From positions 496,001 to 560,000 of the forward strand of contig NZ_CP006269.1 of the NCBI RefSeq assembly GCF_000737535.1: 64,000 nucleotides of DNA, read 5' to 3'. The DNA comes from Synechococcus sp. KORDI-100 (GTDB lineage Bacteria > Cyanobacteriota > Cyanobacteriia > PCC-6307 > Cyanobiaceae). Position 1 is the stretch's first letter. Each line of letters begins with the position of its first letter. The position numbers and the translations under genes are program-made. The notes beneath the pieces are model-generated. The model was not told the origin of the DNA. It saw nothing but the letters and a program-made list of their open reading frames with translations, and did not search any database. Shown piece by piece: positions 27,259 to 36,932 of this stretch.

Positions 27259-27897
27259 TCAGAAGGCCGCCCGTCGTCGTGGCGGGCACTGGAGACCGCG
27301 ATTGGCATGGAAGTCCTCCTGGACTTTCCAGGTCAGTCGCCGTGAGATCTGGCGCACGATCTGCTTGAGAAGGTGGTCGCCGCTGGACTGCACGAGGCTG
27401 TCGGGGAGCATTGTGATCACACGGGGAAGCCGGATCCAGACCGAAAGATCGAGATCCCAGCTGACAGCCGTTGCCAGGGACGCATCGATGGATTCCTGAG
27501 AGGCCCAGGGCTTCAGTTCCATGCGCGCGCGAAAATCGACGTCGTAGTGATCGTTCAGAGCCGGGCTTTCCCCCTCTGTGCCGTCCTCGTTGAGATCAAT
27601 GGTTTCGATGCGATACACCCGTTGCTGTACGGGAAGCAGTCGCAGTCCGATCGTGGGTTCAACCTCGAACCCGAAATTGCCGAACCGTCCGAGTGTCAGC
27701 CCGTAGGACTGGTGGTCGACGGCATGCACCTGCATGGGAGCCGCGCAGCGTTCAAACCAGTCTTCGTGGTGGTCGAGGTAGTCGGCCACAACCGACGTGG
27801 GGGCAAGCATCTCCATCTGGTCGGAGAATGTGCTCCGATAGCAACGGATCTGAGGGTCTGATCCATGGCGCAGGTGGTCGATGTCGTTGCGCGACAA
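27259..27897 (-). CDS. DUF1997 family protein
   Basis: The 212-residue soluble product belongs to a family shared by cyanobacteria and plants (DUF1997). Typical segments are VVADYLDHHEDWFERCAAPM and YGLTLGRFGNFGFEVEPTIGLRL, with a central beta-rich region. The fold is expected to resemble SRPBCC-type lipid-binding proteins, but no ligand is known. It converges with the DUF4079 gene across 5 bp. ispH is 72 bp upstream on the same strand but is not obviously an operon partner. Confidence 0.8.
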   Translation of the reverse strand: MSRNDIDHLRHGSDPQIRCYRSTFSDQMEMLAPTSVVADYLDHHEDWFERCAAPMQVHAVDHQSYGLTLGRFGNFGFEVEPTIGLRLLPVQQRVYRIETIDLNEDGTEGESPALNDHYDVDFRARMELKPWASQESIDASLATAVSWDLDLSVWIRLPRVITMLPDSLVQSSGDHLLKQIVRQISRRLTWKVQEDFHANRGLQCPPRRRAAF

Positions 27898-27969
27898 AAG
27901 TGGCGAGGAACGGAAACTGGCGGCAGAAAGGCGGCTGAACCGGCGGTAAATGTGAAGCGATTGTAAAGC

Positions 27970-29166
27970 TCAGGTTTCGCTGAGACGCATCAGTTTCTCG
28001 ATCACTTCCTCAACAGCGCGATCCGGGGTGGAGGCGCCGGACGTGATTCCCACGGACACCGGCCCTTGCGGTAGGAAGTTGGACTCGGTCGTCAGCTCTT
28101 CACCCAGTGGTTTGTGGTGGATCCGGTTGCTTTCGCTGATCCGATCAGGCGTGTCGATGTGGAAGGAACGGATCCCACGACTGATCGCGATTTCCTGGAG
28201 GTGGGTGGTGTTGGAGGAGTTGAAACCACCGATCACCACCATCAAATCCAGCGGTTCATCCACCAGCGAGAACATCGCGTCCTGGCGCTCCTGCGTTGCA
28301 TCGCAGATCGTGTTGAAGGCGAGGAAGTGCTCGTTCAGCTGGCTGGGTCCGTACTTCCTCAGCATGGTGCGTTCAAACAGGCGCCCGATTTCCTCGGTTT
28401 CGCTCTTGAGCATCGTGGTCTGGTTGGCGACACCAAGGTGCTGAAGATCCCGATCCGGATCGAAGCCGGGGGAACTGGCCCGCGCAAAACGCGCCATGAA
28501 GCTCTCGCGGTCTCCACGACCGAGGATGTAGTCGGCAACGAGCTGGGCTTCTTCCAGATCGAGCACCACGAGATACGTTCCGGCGAAGGAGCTGGTCGCC
28601 AGAGTCTCTTCATGCTTCACCTTGCCGTGAATGATCGAGGTGAAGGCATGTTTCTTGTGCTTTTCCACCGTGGTCCAGACCTTCGACACCCAAGGACAGG
28701 TGGTGTCGACGATGTGACAGCCGCGCTCGTTGAGCAGCTGCATCTCCTGCACGGTGGCCCCGAAGGCAGGAAGAATCACAACGTCCCCTGAGCTGACTCC
28801 GGAGAAATCCTTCACTCCCTGGTCAACAGGGATGAACTGCACATCCATTTCACGCAGGTGGTCGTTGACGGACGGGTTGTGGATGATCTCATTGGTGATC
28901 CAAATCTTTTCGTCCGGATAGTGGCGGCGCGTTTCGTAGGCCATGGCCACAGCGCGCTCCACACCCCAGCAGAAGCCAAACGCTTCAGCCAGGCGGACGT
29001 TCAGGCGGCCGTGGCTCAGCTTGTAACCGTTGTCCCGGATTGTGCCGATCAGACCGCTCTGGTAGGCCTGCTCCAGGCTTTCCGCAACCTCCTCGGCGCG
29101 CCCGAAGCCACGTCGGTTGTAACGCTCGGAATGGTGTAAGGAGCGCTTGAAGGCGTGGGTGTCCAT
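27970..29166 (-). CDS. ispH: 4-hydroxy-3-methylbut-2-enyl diphosphate reductase
   Basis: The 398-residue Fe-S enzyme performs the final MEP-pathway step, giving isopentenyl and dimethylallyl diphosphates. The three cluster cysteines are Cys66 ([11 protein letters not shown]), Cys156 (TTCPWVS) and Cys287 ([12 protein letters not shown]). The N-terminal extension ([12 protein letters not shown]) and overall length are typical of the cyanobacterial/plant form, longer than the E. coli enzyme. A terminator upstream separates it from amt. Confidence 0.97.
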   Translation of the reverse strand: MDTHAFKRSLHHSERYNRRGFGRAEEVAESLEQAYQSGLIGTIRDNGYKLSHGRLNVRLAEAFGFCWGVERAVAMAYETRRHYPDEKIWITNEIIHNPSVNDHLREMDVQFIPVDQGVKDFSGVSSGDVVILPAFGATVQEMQLLNERGCHIVDTTCPWVSKVWTTVEKHKKHAFTSIIHGKVKHEETLATSSFAGTYLVVLDLEEAQLVADYILGRGDRESFMARFARASSPGFDPDRDLQHLGVANQTTMLKSETEEIGRLFERTMLRKYGPSQLNEHFLAFNTICDATQERQDAMFSLVDEPLDLMVVIGGFNSSNTTHLQEIAISRGIRSFHIDTPDRISESNRIHHKPLGEELTTESNFLPQGPVSVGITSGASTPDRAVEEVIEKLMRLSET

Positions 29167-29219
29167 GGCTTGCGCTGTTTGACACGACTCTATGGGGGTT
29201 CCGGCGACTGCATTGCATC

Positions 29220-29246
29220 AAAAAGCCCGGCTCTGATGAGCCGGGC
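29220..29246 (-). terminator. Rho-independent terminator of amt
   Basis: GCCCGGCTC at 29225-29233 and GAGCCGGGC at 29238-29246 form a perfect 9-bp GC-rich stem with a TGAT loop. On the minus strand it is followed by TTTTT. It lies 30 bp beyond the amt stop. A smaller inverted repeat, ACAGAC-AAAC-GTCTGT, lies at 29253-29268 between it and the stop. Confidence 0.92.
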
Positions 29247-29276
29247 GCGGATACAGACAAACGTCTGTGGTCTGAA

Positions 29277-30737
29277 TCAGTTGTTGGTTGTGGAGAAGCC
29301 TGCGTAGGCCTCCATTCCGTGTTCGCCGATATCGAGACCTTCGATCTCTTCGTCCTCGGTGACGCGGATGCCACCGAAGAGAGCACCGATGATCTGCCAG
29401 GCGATGTAGCAGGTCACAATCGTCCAGATGGCGTAGGCGCCTGCTCCGAGAGCCTGCTTGCCGAGCTGTGCGATGCCGCCGCCGTTGAACAGGCCGAGAC
29501 CGGCACCGTCTCCCTGGATGGCTTTGCCCCAGAGGCCGATCACCAGAGTTCCCCAGACACCACAGACGCCGTGGACTGAGAAGGCTCCAACAGGATCATC
29601 GATTCCGGCGGAATCGAGAGCGGCAACTGCGAAGACGACAATGATGCCGCCCACCAGACCGGCGACCCAGGCGCCACCGAAGGTAAGATCACCACAACCG
29701 GCGGTCACGCTGACCAGGCCAGCCAGGATGCCGTTGATGATCATGGTGAGATCAGGCTTCTTCGAGGTGATTGTGGAGATCACCGTGGCTCCGATGGCAC
29801 CACCGGCTGCACCAAGCGTTGTGGTCACAGCGACGTAGGCAACCCATTGGTCCATGGCCAGCTGGGAACCAGGGTTGAAGCCATACCAGCCGATCCAGAG
29901 GATCAGGGCACCGAGGGTGGCAATGGACATGTTGTGGCCGGGAATGGCCTGAACGGATCCATTCGTGTATTTCCCGATCCTGGGTCCAAGCAGCATGGCG
30001 CCAACCAGGCCGGCCCAGGCTCCAACGGAGTGCACGATGGACGAACCGGCGAAATCGATGAAACCGAGTGAATCGAGCCAGCCACCGTTCCATTTCCAGC
30101 TACCGGCAATGGGGTAGATGAACGCTGTGAGAACGAGAGCGAAGAGCACGAACTCACCGAACTTGATCCGCTCGGCGACGAGGCCGGACACGATCGTGGC
30201 TGCCGTTCCGGCGAAGGCCGCCTGGAAGAGGAAGTCAACACTGGGGACCAGGCCTGCATCGCTGATCGTTTCAGCGCTGACGGTCGGATCGAAGAACAGA
30301 CCGCCGAAATAGATCCAGCCGTTATCACCGTCGCCGTACATCAGTGAATAGCCGATAACCCAGTAGGCGGTCACCGCAAGGGCGAAGACGAACAGGTTCT
30401 TGGACAGAATATTGACGGCGTTTTTCTGCCGGCACATTCCGGCTTCCACCATGGCGAAGCCGGCATTCATGAAGATCACCAGAATCGTGGCAACCAGCAG
30501 CCAGAGATTGTTGGCCAGAAAGGCTGCATTGAGTTCCGGCAGTTCTTCGGCTTTGGCAGCGAAAGTGAAGATTCCCAGACCCAACAGGGCGACCGGGACG
30601 CATGCGAGCCAGACCAGGGAGCGATGGGAGCTGAAACCTCTGATGCTTTTGAGCAGCATCATCGGACCCTCGAGAAGACTGGCTTCTTGAAGTGTTTTTC
30701 GACGCCGGACCGGCGGCGCCTGAGTGGCAGTTGTCAT
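29277..30737 (-). CDS. amt: Ammonium transporter (Amt family)
   Basis: The 486-residue channel conducts ammonium/ammonia across the cytoplasmic membrane. Eleven or so hydrophobic helices follow an N-terminal extension that looks like an uncleaved or cleaved signal. AGMCRQKNAVNILSKNL, FDFAGSSIVHSVGAWAGL-type residues (here FIDFAGSSIVHSVG) and the second pore histidine in the GAFSVHGVCGVWG segment are intact. It resembles the Amt1 type of cyanobacteria. It lies downstream of sfsA with an 82-bp gap and ends at a strong terminator. NtcA control is usual for such genes; a weak candidate site is listed separately. Confidence 0.97.
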   Translation of the reverse strand: MTTATQAPPVRRRKTLQEASLLEGPMMLLKSIRGFSSHRSLVWLACVPVALLGLGIFTFAAKAEELPELNAAFLANNLWLLVATILVIFMNAGFAMVEAGMCRQKNAVNILSKNLFVFALAVTAYWVIGYSLMYGDGDNGWIYFGGLFFDPTVSAETISDAGLVPSVDFLFQAAFAGTAATIVSGLVAERIKFGEFVLFALVLTAFIYPIAGSWKWNGGWLDSLGFIDFAGSSIVHSVGAWAGLVGAMLLGPRIGKYTNGSVQAIPGHNMSIATLGALILWIGWYGFNPGSQLAMDQWVAYVAVTTTLGAAGGAIGATVISTITSKKPDLTMIINGILAGLVSVTAGCGDLTFGGAWVAGLVGGIIVVFAVAALDSAGIDDPVGAFSVHGVCGVWGTLVIGLWGKAIQGDGAGLGLFNGGGIAQLGKQALGAGAYAIWTIVTCYIAWQIIGALFGGIRVTEDEEIEGLDIGEHGMEAYAGFSTTNN

Positions 30738-30819
30738 GAACGAAGGGGGCAGAACTGCTAAACGAGCAAGGCCTTGAATCCCTGCTTACCCCTCCACGGT
30801 GGCGACGGTCCGCCAGTGT

Positions 30820-31608
30820 TCATGTTCTAATTGATACAGAACTTGAAACTTGTATCAACGGCCGCAGGGACTCCCAGCGAATCGAGTTCAGCCCGTAACG
30901 GAAGCAGCAGGGCAGCACCTCCACGCCCGTCTTCACAGCTTCCCTGAACAGCTCTCCGTAACGGGGATCAGCGGCATCGCCCGGAGCAAAGGCTTTCACA
31001 TCCGCACGGCTGAGGCAGGGAACAAGAACCGCCCTTGCCTCTGGCAGGACGCCCATCATTTCCAAGAGATGTTTCTGGCCGCGTTCGGTCACCGTGTCGG
31101 GAAACAGGGCGGTCGTTCCGTCGGTCCAGGTGGTGTTTTTCACCTCCAGATAGATCGCACGTGGGTCGGGGTTGCTCTCCGCGGGGGTGAGGAGCAGATC
31201 AATCCTGCTGCGCCGCTTCACGCCGTAGGGAACCTCAGGGCGAATCCCGGCAATGGGACCCAGCTGCTGATCGAGATGGCCCGCTTCGATCGCGGCACGG
31301 ATCAGGCGGTTCGGTAAGGCGGTGTTGATGCCCACCCAGCAGGGTGTCCCGTCAACTCCGGGAACTTCCGCCTGCTCCCAGGTCCAGGCCAGCTTTCGCT
31401 TCGGAGACGGGGCATGTCTGAGTCGAACCCTCTGGCCTGGGATCAAAACACCGGTCATTGGTCCTGTGTTGGCGCAGTGGGCTGTGATCTGTTGACCGTT
31501 GCTCAGTTCCACATCGGCCAGGAAGCGCTTGTAGCGGTTGATCAGAACCCCTTCCACAAGCGGCTCAAAACTGAGCAACGGTTTGCTCTCGGAGGCGGGG
31601 CCGGTCAT
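30820..31608 (-). CDS. sfsA: Sugar fermentation stimulation protein SfsA homologue
   Basis: The 262-residue product has the SfsA core: RYKRFLADVEL, AHCANTGPMTG and EVKNTTWTDG. DLLLTP and the PDTVTERGQKHL segment complete the nuclease-like fold predicted for the family. SfsA was linked to maltose regulation in E. coli, but its role in cyanobacteria is unknown. The last dozen codons (QVSSSVSIRT) carry the inverted repeat listed separately. It is divergent from murJ across 70 bp and precedes amt on the same strand. Confidence 0.93.
   Translation of the reverse strand: MTGPASESKPLLSFEPLVEGVLINRYKRFLADVELSNGQQITAHCANTGPMTGVLIPGQRVRLRHAPSPKRKLAWTWEQAEVPGVDGTPCWVGINTALPNRLIRAAIEAGHLDQQLGPIAGIRPEVPYGVKRRSRIDLLLTPAESNPDPRAIYLEVKNTTWTDGTTALFPDTVTERGQKHLLEMMGVLPEARAVLVPCLSRADVKAFAPGDAADPRYGELFREAVKTGVEVLPCCFRYGLNSIRWESLRPLIQVSSSVSIRT
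30824..30858 (-). promoter_or_regulatory. Candidate amt control region: NtcA-like site and inverted repeat
   Basis: On the minus strand GTA-N8-AAC lies at 30837-30824, one base from the NtcA consensus GTA-N8-TAC and about 87 bp before the amt ATG. The sequence 22 bases further on is CACCGT, a poor -10 box. Overlapping it, TTGATACA (30831-30838) and TGTATCAA (30851-30858) form a perfect 8-bp inverted repeat inside the last codons of sfsA. The function is inferred from position only. Confidence 0.35.
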
Positions 31609-31678
31609 GGCGCTAGCTGGGATTCGTCCATGGTGCCCCTGAACAAGCCCAAAATGCGCGGATCCTCAATGGGCTCGG

Positions 31679-33286
31679 ATGGCGCGATCACTCAAGGGCA
31701 TTGCCCTGGTCGTCACCCTTGGAACGCTGCTGAGCAAGTTTGGTGGACTGATTCGTCAGTTGGTGATCGCCGCCGCCTTCGGTGTCGGCGCGGCATACGA
31801 CGCCTACAACTATGCCTACGTGTTGCCGGGTTTTCTGCTCATCCTGCTCGGCGGAATCAACGGGCCCTTCCACAGCGCCATGGTGAGCGTGCTGAGTCGT
31901 CGACCGCGTGCAGAAGGTGCTCACATCCTCGCGGCTCTGAACACCAGCGTCAGTGCCCTGCTGTTGGGCGTCACCGCTGTTCTGGTTCTTGCTGCGGACC
32001 CAATGATCACGCTGGTTGGCCCAGGATTGAACAGCGAATTGCATCGCATCGCTGTTGTGCAGCTGCAGGTGATGGCTCCGATGGCATTGCTGGCCGGTCT
32101 CATCGGTCTTGGCTTCGGATCCCTCAATGCAGCCGATGAGTTCTGGATTCCGGCCGTCTCTCCCTTGATGTCAAGCCTTGCCTTGATCATGGGCGTTGGA
32201 CTGCTCTGGTGGCAGCTGGGTGATGGAATCGCCCTGCCCGTCAATGCCCTGCTGGGCGGAGCGGTGCTGGCCGCAGCCACCCTGATGGGGGCGCTGTTCC
32301 AGTGGTTGATTCAGTTGCCGGCCTTGATCCGGCAGGGTCTGGCCCGTTTTCAGTTGGTTTGGGACTGGCGTCATCCCGGAGTAAGGGAGGTCTGGCGGGT
32401 GATGGGACCGGCCACGTTGTCGTCGGGGATGCTGCAGATCAATGTGTTCACCGATTTGTTCTTCGCATCCGGGATCGCCGGTGCCGCAGCTGGACTCGGT
32501 TACGCCAATCTGCTTGTGCAGACGCCGCTGGGACTGATTTCCAATGCCCTGCTGGTGCCGTTGTTGCCAACATTTTCAAGGCTGACGGCGCTGGAGGATC
32601 GGCCTGAGCTCGTCGCGCGGATTCGCCAGGGCCTCATGCTGTCGATCACCTCGATGGTGCCGCTTGGAGGTCTGTTCATCGCCCTTGGAGCCCCTGTGGT
32701 GGTGCTGGTCTACGCCCGGGGTGCCTTCGACAATGAGGCCGTACGCCTTGTCACGGGCTTGCTAATGGCCTATGGCCTGGGCATGCCGGCGTATCTCGCG
32801 AGAGATGTGCTCGTGCGGGTGTTTTACGCGCTTGGCGATGGAACCACGCCATTCCGCCTCTCGCTGGCCGGCATCGGCCTCAACGTCGTCTTCGATTGGT
32901 TGCTTGTGGGCGGTCCCTCGCCCTGGGGCGATCAGCTCCCATTCAGCTTTGGAGCGCCTGGACTTGTCTTGGCCACCGTGGCGATCAATGTGATCACCTG
33001 TGCGGCTTTGCTGGTGGCTTTGCAGCGCAGGCTCGTGATTTTGCCCCTGACGGTTTGGGCCGTCGATGCCGTCAAGCTTTGCGTTGCGGGTCTGCTCGCC
33101 GCTCTGCCGGCCTGGTGGTTCCAGGGGACTGTGGCCTGGTCCGCTGCTCTTGTTGGCCAGGCCCTGCAGGTGGCCCTGCCAGGCCTGCTTGGACTCGTTC
33201 TGTTCGGACTGCTGGGTTCGACCTTTGGAGTCCCTGAGGTCTCCGATCTCGGGCGGGCGCTGCGCCGCAGGATCAGTACTCATTGA
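31679..33286 (+). CDS. murJ: Lipid II flippase MurJ
   Basis: The 535-residue MOP-superfamily protein flips lipid-linked peptidoglycan precursor across the inner membrane. It has about fourteen hydrophobic helices. The N-terminus LKGIALVVTLGTLLSKFGGLIRQ and the RDVLVRVFYALGDGTTPFR segment are typical MurJ/MviN motifs. The 3' end overlaps a small convergent gene by 14 bp. No cell-wall gene is adjacent apart from the WecA-like transferase 2.5 kb downstream. Confidence 0.95.
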   Translation: MARSLKGIALVVTLGTLLSKFGGLIRQLVIAAAFGVGAAYDAYNYAYVLPGFLLILLGGINGPFHSAMVSVLSRRPRAEGAHILAALNTSVSALLLGVTAVLVLAADPMITLVGPGLNSELHRIAVVQLQVMAPMALLAGLIGLGFGSLNAADEFWIPAVSPLMSSLALIMGVGLLWWQLGDGIALPVNALLGGAVLAAATLMGALFQWLIQLPALIRQGLARFQLVWDWRHPGVREVWRVMGPATLSSGMLQINVFTDLFFASGIAGAAAGLGYANLLVQTPLGLISNALLVPLLPTFSRLTALEDRPELVARIRQGLMLSITSMVPLGGLFIALGAPVVVLVYARGAFDNEAVRLVTGLLMAYGLGMPAYLARDVLVRVFYALGDGTTPFRLSLAGIGLNVVFDWLLVGGPSPWGDQLPFSFGAPGLVLATVAINVITCAALLVALQRRLVILPLTVWAVDAVKLCVAGLLAALPAWWFQGTVAWSAALVGQALQVALPGLLGLVLFGLLGSTFGVPEVSDLGRALRRRISTH

Positions 33287-33560
33287 GCCGGACTTCCCGG
33301 TCTTCTCGCACCTGGATCGGCAATTCCAACTGCTGCCGTCCGATCAGCTGAGGTCCCTGAACGGAGACGATCCGGGCTTCGATGCCGAATTCGCGGAACG
33401 CCGTTTCAAGTTCCTGAATCAGTGCTTTCTCAACCTGCGCTTCCGGGTCGACGACCCTGCCGATCAAACGCTCACCAAGGGATCCGATGCGCTGTCGCAC
33501 CACCTCTCTCGGGTTGGTGACTTCAATGATCAGCACATCACCAGTCCCGGAGGACTGCAA
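33273..33560 (-). CDS. Small conserved hypothetical protein
   Basis: The product is up to 95 residues and I do not recognise its family. The start may be the TTG at 33560 or, more likely, the GTG at 33536, beginning LIIEVTNPREVVRQRIG. The protein is mixed alpha/beta, without membrane helices, rich in Arg/Glu (LPIQVREDREVRLNEY at the end). It is the last of three small minus-strand genes (34139-33273) that probably form one operon. It overlaps the murJ tail by 14 bp. Confidence 0.65.
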   Translation of the reverse strand: MQSSGTGDVLIIEVTNPREVVRQRIGSLGERLIGRVVDPEAQVEKALIQELETAFREFGIEARIVSVQGPQLIGRQQLELPIQVREDREVRLNEY

Positions 33561-33562
33561 CC

Positions 33563-33853
33563 TTATCGGCAGTAAGGCTCGAGAATTTCCTCGAGTTCAC
33601 GAAGCTGTGCCGGCGGCAAAAGTCTGGCGAGGGGCAGGTGAGTGGCTCCCCCGGCAAGCGAGACCTTGACCGCTTCGATGGCCTGCCTGGCGGCGACGGA
33701 AGCACCTTGATCGATGCGAGCACTGCATTCGATCGCCAGGGGACCAGCCAGCTCGGCATCTCCAAGATAGAGGTGCCATCCGCTGATCTGGATGAAGAGC
33801 CGGTCGGCAAGAGTGGCCTGCAGATCCTGCAGGTCGGCAGCGGGAAGGGACAT
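33563..33853 (-). CDS. DUF3181 family protein
   Basis: The 96-residue soluble protein matches the cyanobacterial DUF3181 pattern: LADRLFIQISGWHLYLGDAELAGPLA near residue 15, then a helical C-terminus ending LRELEEILEPYCR. The function is unknown. It is the middle gene of a three-gene minus-strand series, with 31 bp to the gene upstream and 2 bp to the one downstream. Confidence 0.75.
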   Translation of the reverse strand: MSLPAADLQDLQATLADRLFIQISGWHLYLGDAELAGPLAIECSARIDQGASVAARQAIEAVKVSLAGGATHLPLARLLPPAQLRELEEILEPYCR

Positions 33854-33884
33854 CTCAGGGGATCGGGTCCGCAGTCATGCTGCC

Positions 33885-34139
33885 TCAGCTGTCCGACGCA
33901 TCCGCTGTGGGGTTCGGACGTTGGGCGATCACCACGATCAGATGCAGGACAAGCGCTGCCAGCCAGAGACCTGTGATCCATTGCAATCCCTGCCAGGGAT
34001 GACGCATTTCCTGAACAAACCAGAGACCACTGTTCAGGGCTGCGAAAACCATGGCATGAACGGTGAGATTCACCACACGTTCGAAATGCCGGTAGGTGGG
34101 ATCATCGGGATCAGCGGGTCCGTACCAGCGGATCGGCAT
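33885..34139 (-). CDS. Small two-helix membrane protein
   Basis: The 84-residue product begins [22 protein letters not shown] and has two hydrophobic helices, one around [16 protein letters not shown] and one around [17 protein letters not shown]. The arrangement resembles 2TM-domain proteins common in cyanobacteria, with no defined role. It is the first gene of the small operon ahead of the DUF3181 gene. It is divergent from the tRNA-Arg gene. Confidence 0.7.
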   Translation of the reverse strand: MPIRWYGPADPDDPTYRHFERVVNLTVHAMVFAALNSGLWFVQEMRHPWQGLQWITGLWLAALVLHLIVVIAQRPNPTADASDS

Positions 34140-34230
34140 GGCGATGGTCGGTGACGCAATGCTGATTGTGGCGTCCGATCAGCTTCAGTTGACGGAGGTG
34201 CCCTCGATGGGGTCTGATGGACAGACGCAG

Positions 34231-34304
34231 GCGCTTGTAGCTCAGCGGATTAGAGCATCTGACTACGGATCAGAGGGTCGGGAGTTCGAATCTCTCCAGG
34301 CGCG
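34231..34304 (+). tRNA. tRNA-Arg (ACG anticodon)
   Basis: The 74-nt cloverleaf has acceptor GCGCTTG pairing CAGGCGC with one G-T pair and G as discriminator. The D arm is GTAGCTCAGCGGATTAGAGCA, the anticodon arm TCTGA-CTACGGA-TCAGA (ACG), and the T arm GGGAG-TTCGAAT-CTCTC. No CCA is encoded. ACG is read as inosine-CG and serves CGU, CGC and CGA codons. A terminator follows at once. Confidence 0.97.
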
Positions 34305-34310
34305 CTTTTC

Positions 34311-34335
34311 AACTGCCCTGCGGGCAGTTTTTTTT
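34311..34335 (+). terminator. Rho-independent terminator after tRNA-Arg
   Basis: AACTGCCC at 34311-34318 and GGGCAGTT at 34322-34329 pair perfectly around a three-base loop and run into eight consecutive T. It ends the tRNA-Arg transcript before glyA. Confidence 0.93.
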
Positions 34336-34401
34336 GCTCATTTCCTTCACGGACGGACGGAAACCGTTCCTTACGATCGGATCACGGATAGACGACTCGC
34401 C

Positions 34402-35691
34402 ATGAATGAGCTGCAAGTCACAGCGATCAATACCGACCTCGCCTCTTCAGATCAAGCCATCGCAGAACTGATCGAGCAGGAGCGATTGCGGCAGGAAACA
34501 CACCTCGAGCTGATCGCCAGCGAGAATTTCGCGTCCAGAGCGGTGATGGAAGCTCAAGGGTCCGTTCTGACGAATAAATACGCCGAAGGCCTTCCCCACA
34601 AGCGTTATTACGGTGGCTGCGAACACGTTGATGCCATTGAAGAGCTGGCGATAGACCGCGCCAAACAGCTCTTCGGCGCTGCCTGGGCCAACGTTCAACC
34701 CCACAGCGGAGCCCAGGCCAATTTCGCTGTTTTTCTGGCGTTGCTCCAGCCTGGAGACACGATCATGGGATTGGATCTGTCCCATGGCGGGCACCTCACC
34801 CATGGCTCGCCTGTCAACGTCAGCGGAAAGTGGTTCAACGTCGTCCAGTACGGCGTCGACAGAACGACGCAGCGTCTGGATATGGAGGCGATTCGGCAGC
34901 TTGCCCTGGAGCACAAGCCGAAACTCATCGTCTGCGGTTATTCCGCATACCCGCGCATCATCGACTTTGCGGCATTCCGGGCCATCGCCGATGAGGTCGG
35001 AGCGTTTCTTTTAGCGGACATGGCACACATTGCCGGCCTCGTGGCTGCAGGTGTCCATCCCAGCCCCGTTCCGCATTGTGATGTGGTGACCACAACCACC
35101 CACAAGACGCTGCGGGGCCCTCGTGGTGGTCTCATCCTCTGCCGTGACGCGGAGTTTGCGCGGAAGTTCGACAAGGCGGTGTTCCCTGGAAGCCAGGGCG
35201 GGCCCCTTGAACATGTCATTGCTGCCAAAGCCGTGGCGTTTGGGGAGGCGCTCAGGCCCGAGTTCAAGACCTACAGCCGGGAGGTGGTCGCAAACGCGGC
35301 AGCCCTGGCGGAGCGTCTCATTGAGCGCGGCATTGATGTGGTGAGCGGAGGCACCGACAACCATGTGGTGCTTCTGGACCTGCGTTCGATCGGGATGACC
35401 GGCAAGGTTGCTGATCTGCTGGTCAGTGATGTGCACATCACGGCCAACAAGAACACGGTGCCCTTTGATCCCGAATCCCCGTTCGTCACGAGTGGATTGC
35501 GCCTGGGAACGGCTGCCCTGACCACTCGAGGATTCGACAAAGCTGCCTTCCGGGACGTAGCGGATGTGATCGCTGATCGGCTGCATCATCCCGAGGACGA
35601 CGCCGTGCAGTTGCAGTGCCTGGCCAGGGTTGAAGCCCTTTGTCGTCGCTTCCCGCTCTACTCGAGAGAGAAGCAACCAGCGCTTACCTGA
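34402..35691 (+). CDS. glyA: Serine hydroxymethyltransferase
   Basis: The 429-residue PLP enzyme interconverts serine and glycine with tetrahydrofolate as one-carbon carrier. The ATG at 34402 gives the usual N-terminus; a longer frame upstream reads through the tRNA and terminator and is not real. LIASENFAS, the GCEHVD segment, SHGGHLTHG and the PLP-lysine region [16 protein letters not shown] are intact. It stands as a single gene; the WecA-like gene starts 92 bp on. Confidence 0.98.
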   Translation: MNELQVTAINTDLASSDQAIAELIEQERLRQETHLELIASENFASRAVMEAQGSVLTNKYAEGLPHKRYYGGCEHVDAIEELAIDRAKQLFGAAWANVQPHSGAQANFAVFLALLQPGDTIMGLDLSHGGHLTHGSPVNVSGKWFNVVQYGVDRTTQRLDMEAIRQLALEHKPKLIVCGYSAYPRIIDFAAFRAIADEVGAFLLADMAHIAGLVAAGVHPSPVPHCDVVTTTTHKTLRGPRGGLILCRDAEFARKFDKAVFPGSQGGPLEHVIAAKAVAFGEALRPEFKTYSREVVANAAALAERLIERGIDVVSGGTDNHVVLLDLRSIGMTGKVADLLVSDVHITANKNTVPFDPESPFVTSGLRLGTAALTTRGFDKAAFRDVADVIADRLHHPEDDAVQLQCLARVEALCRRFPLYSREKQPALT

Positions 35692-35783
35692 CTGGACCAG
35701 TTGAGCTTGGTTCCGAGCCGGGGGACTTCCTAGGATCGGTGCAGCCTTCATGACCTGAGGGCCTGACCGCTTCAGGAGCTTCT

Positions 35784-36932
35784 GTGTCCCTCGCCTCCAG
35801 CCCGGTTGCGGTTGCCTCGGTGAGCTTCCTGTTGGCTGCTGCCGTCACGACATCCCTCGTTCCCGTTGTTCGCTCGACCGGGATGCGTCTGGGTCTGACC
35901 GATAAACCTGACCCCCGCAAGCAGCACAGCACACCGATGGTCCGTCTCGGCGGTGTCGCGATGGTCCTCGGATTTGGTTTCGCCCTGACGGCGATCTGGC
36001 TGATGGGCGGTTTTGGACTTCTCGCTCCGGAACGGGATCAATTGATCTGGAGCACCCTGGCTGGCTCCCTCTGTTTTTTCCTGATCGGTCTCGCCGACGA
36101 CCTGTTTGCCCTGTCTCCCTGGCCAAGGCTGGCAGGGCAGGTGCTGGTGTCCAGTGTGATCTGGAGTGAAGGGGTTCGCATCGGTGCGATTGATCTCCCC
36201 TGGTTCAGTGCCAGCGGCACCCCGATCGTGTTGCCGGACAGTCTCAGTCTGATCGCCACGGTGATCTGGCTTGTCGGTATCACCAATGCCATCAACTGGC
36301 TCGATGGACTGGATGGTCTGGCCGCCGGTGTGGCAGGGATCGCTGCTGTTGGCCTGGTGTCGGTGAGTTTTTCACTGCACCAGGTTGCTGCAGGGTTCCT
36401 TGCGGCAGCGCTCGCAGGCTCCTGCCTGGGATTCCTCAGACACAACTTCAATCCAGCGCGCATCTTCATGGGCGATGGTGGCTCCTATTTCCTTGGCTTC
36501 TCATTGGCGGCAGTCAGCATCGTTGGTCCCGCGAAGGGGCTGACCACCGTCAGCCTGCTGTTGCCCCTGCTCATCCTTTCCCTGCCACTGGCGGATATGT
36601 CCGCCGTGATCATGGGTCGGTTGCGTGAGGGGCGTTCACCGTTTCATCCGGATCGACGCCATCTTCACCACAGGCTGTTGCGGGCTGGGTTCAGCCATCG
36701 CCGCACCGTGCTGTTGATCTACGTCTTCACCCAGTGGCTTGCAGCTCTCGCCCTGGTGGTGGCCAATGCTGAGATGCGTTTTCTCTGGTTGGCCCTCGCC
36801 ACGGCCATTCTGGTGGCAACCGTGGTGATCAGCCGCCGTCAGCTGCAGACGGAACTGGCGTTTCGAGAAACAGCTCCTTCGTCGACCTCAGACCCGACAG
36901 GGATCGCCTCCTGCGGCGATCGTCATGGCTGA
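35784..36932 (+). CDS. WecA/MraY-like undecaprenyl-phosphate sugar-1-phosphate transferase
   Basis: The 382-residue polytopic protein belongs to the polyprenyl-phosphate N-acetylhexosamine-1-phosphate transferases. Signature stretches are [18 protein letters not shown], the DDLFAL acidic pair, [28 protein letters not shown] and the [15 protein letters not shown] histidine motif that sets WecA/TagO apart from MraY. It starts the lipid carrier-linked synthesis of a surface polysaccharide. The start is the GTG at 35784. Its end overlaps cinA by 8 bp, so the two are co-transcribed. Confidence 0.9.
   Translation: MSLASSPVAVASVSFLLAAAVTTSLVPVVRSTGMRLGLTDKPDPRKQHSTPMVRLGGVAMVLGFGFALTAIWLMGGFGLLAPERDQLIWSTLAGSLCFFLIGLADDLFALSPWPRLAGQVLVSSVIWSEGVRIGAIDLPWFSASGTPIVLPDSLSLIATVIWLVGITNAINWLDGLDGLAAGVAGIAAVGLVSVSFSLHQVAAGFLAAALAGSCLGFLRHNFNPARIFMGDGGSYFLGFSLAAVSIVGPAKGLTTVSLLLPLLILSLPLADMSAVIMGRLREGRSPFHPDRRHLHHRLLRAGFSHRRTVLLIYVFTQWLAALALVVANAEMRFLWLALATAILVATVVISRRQLQTELAFRETAPSSTSDPTGIASCGDRHG

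Noticed and set aside
34096-34401. An N-terminal extension of glyA
   Set aside because: It would translate through tRNA-Arg and its terminator.
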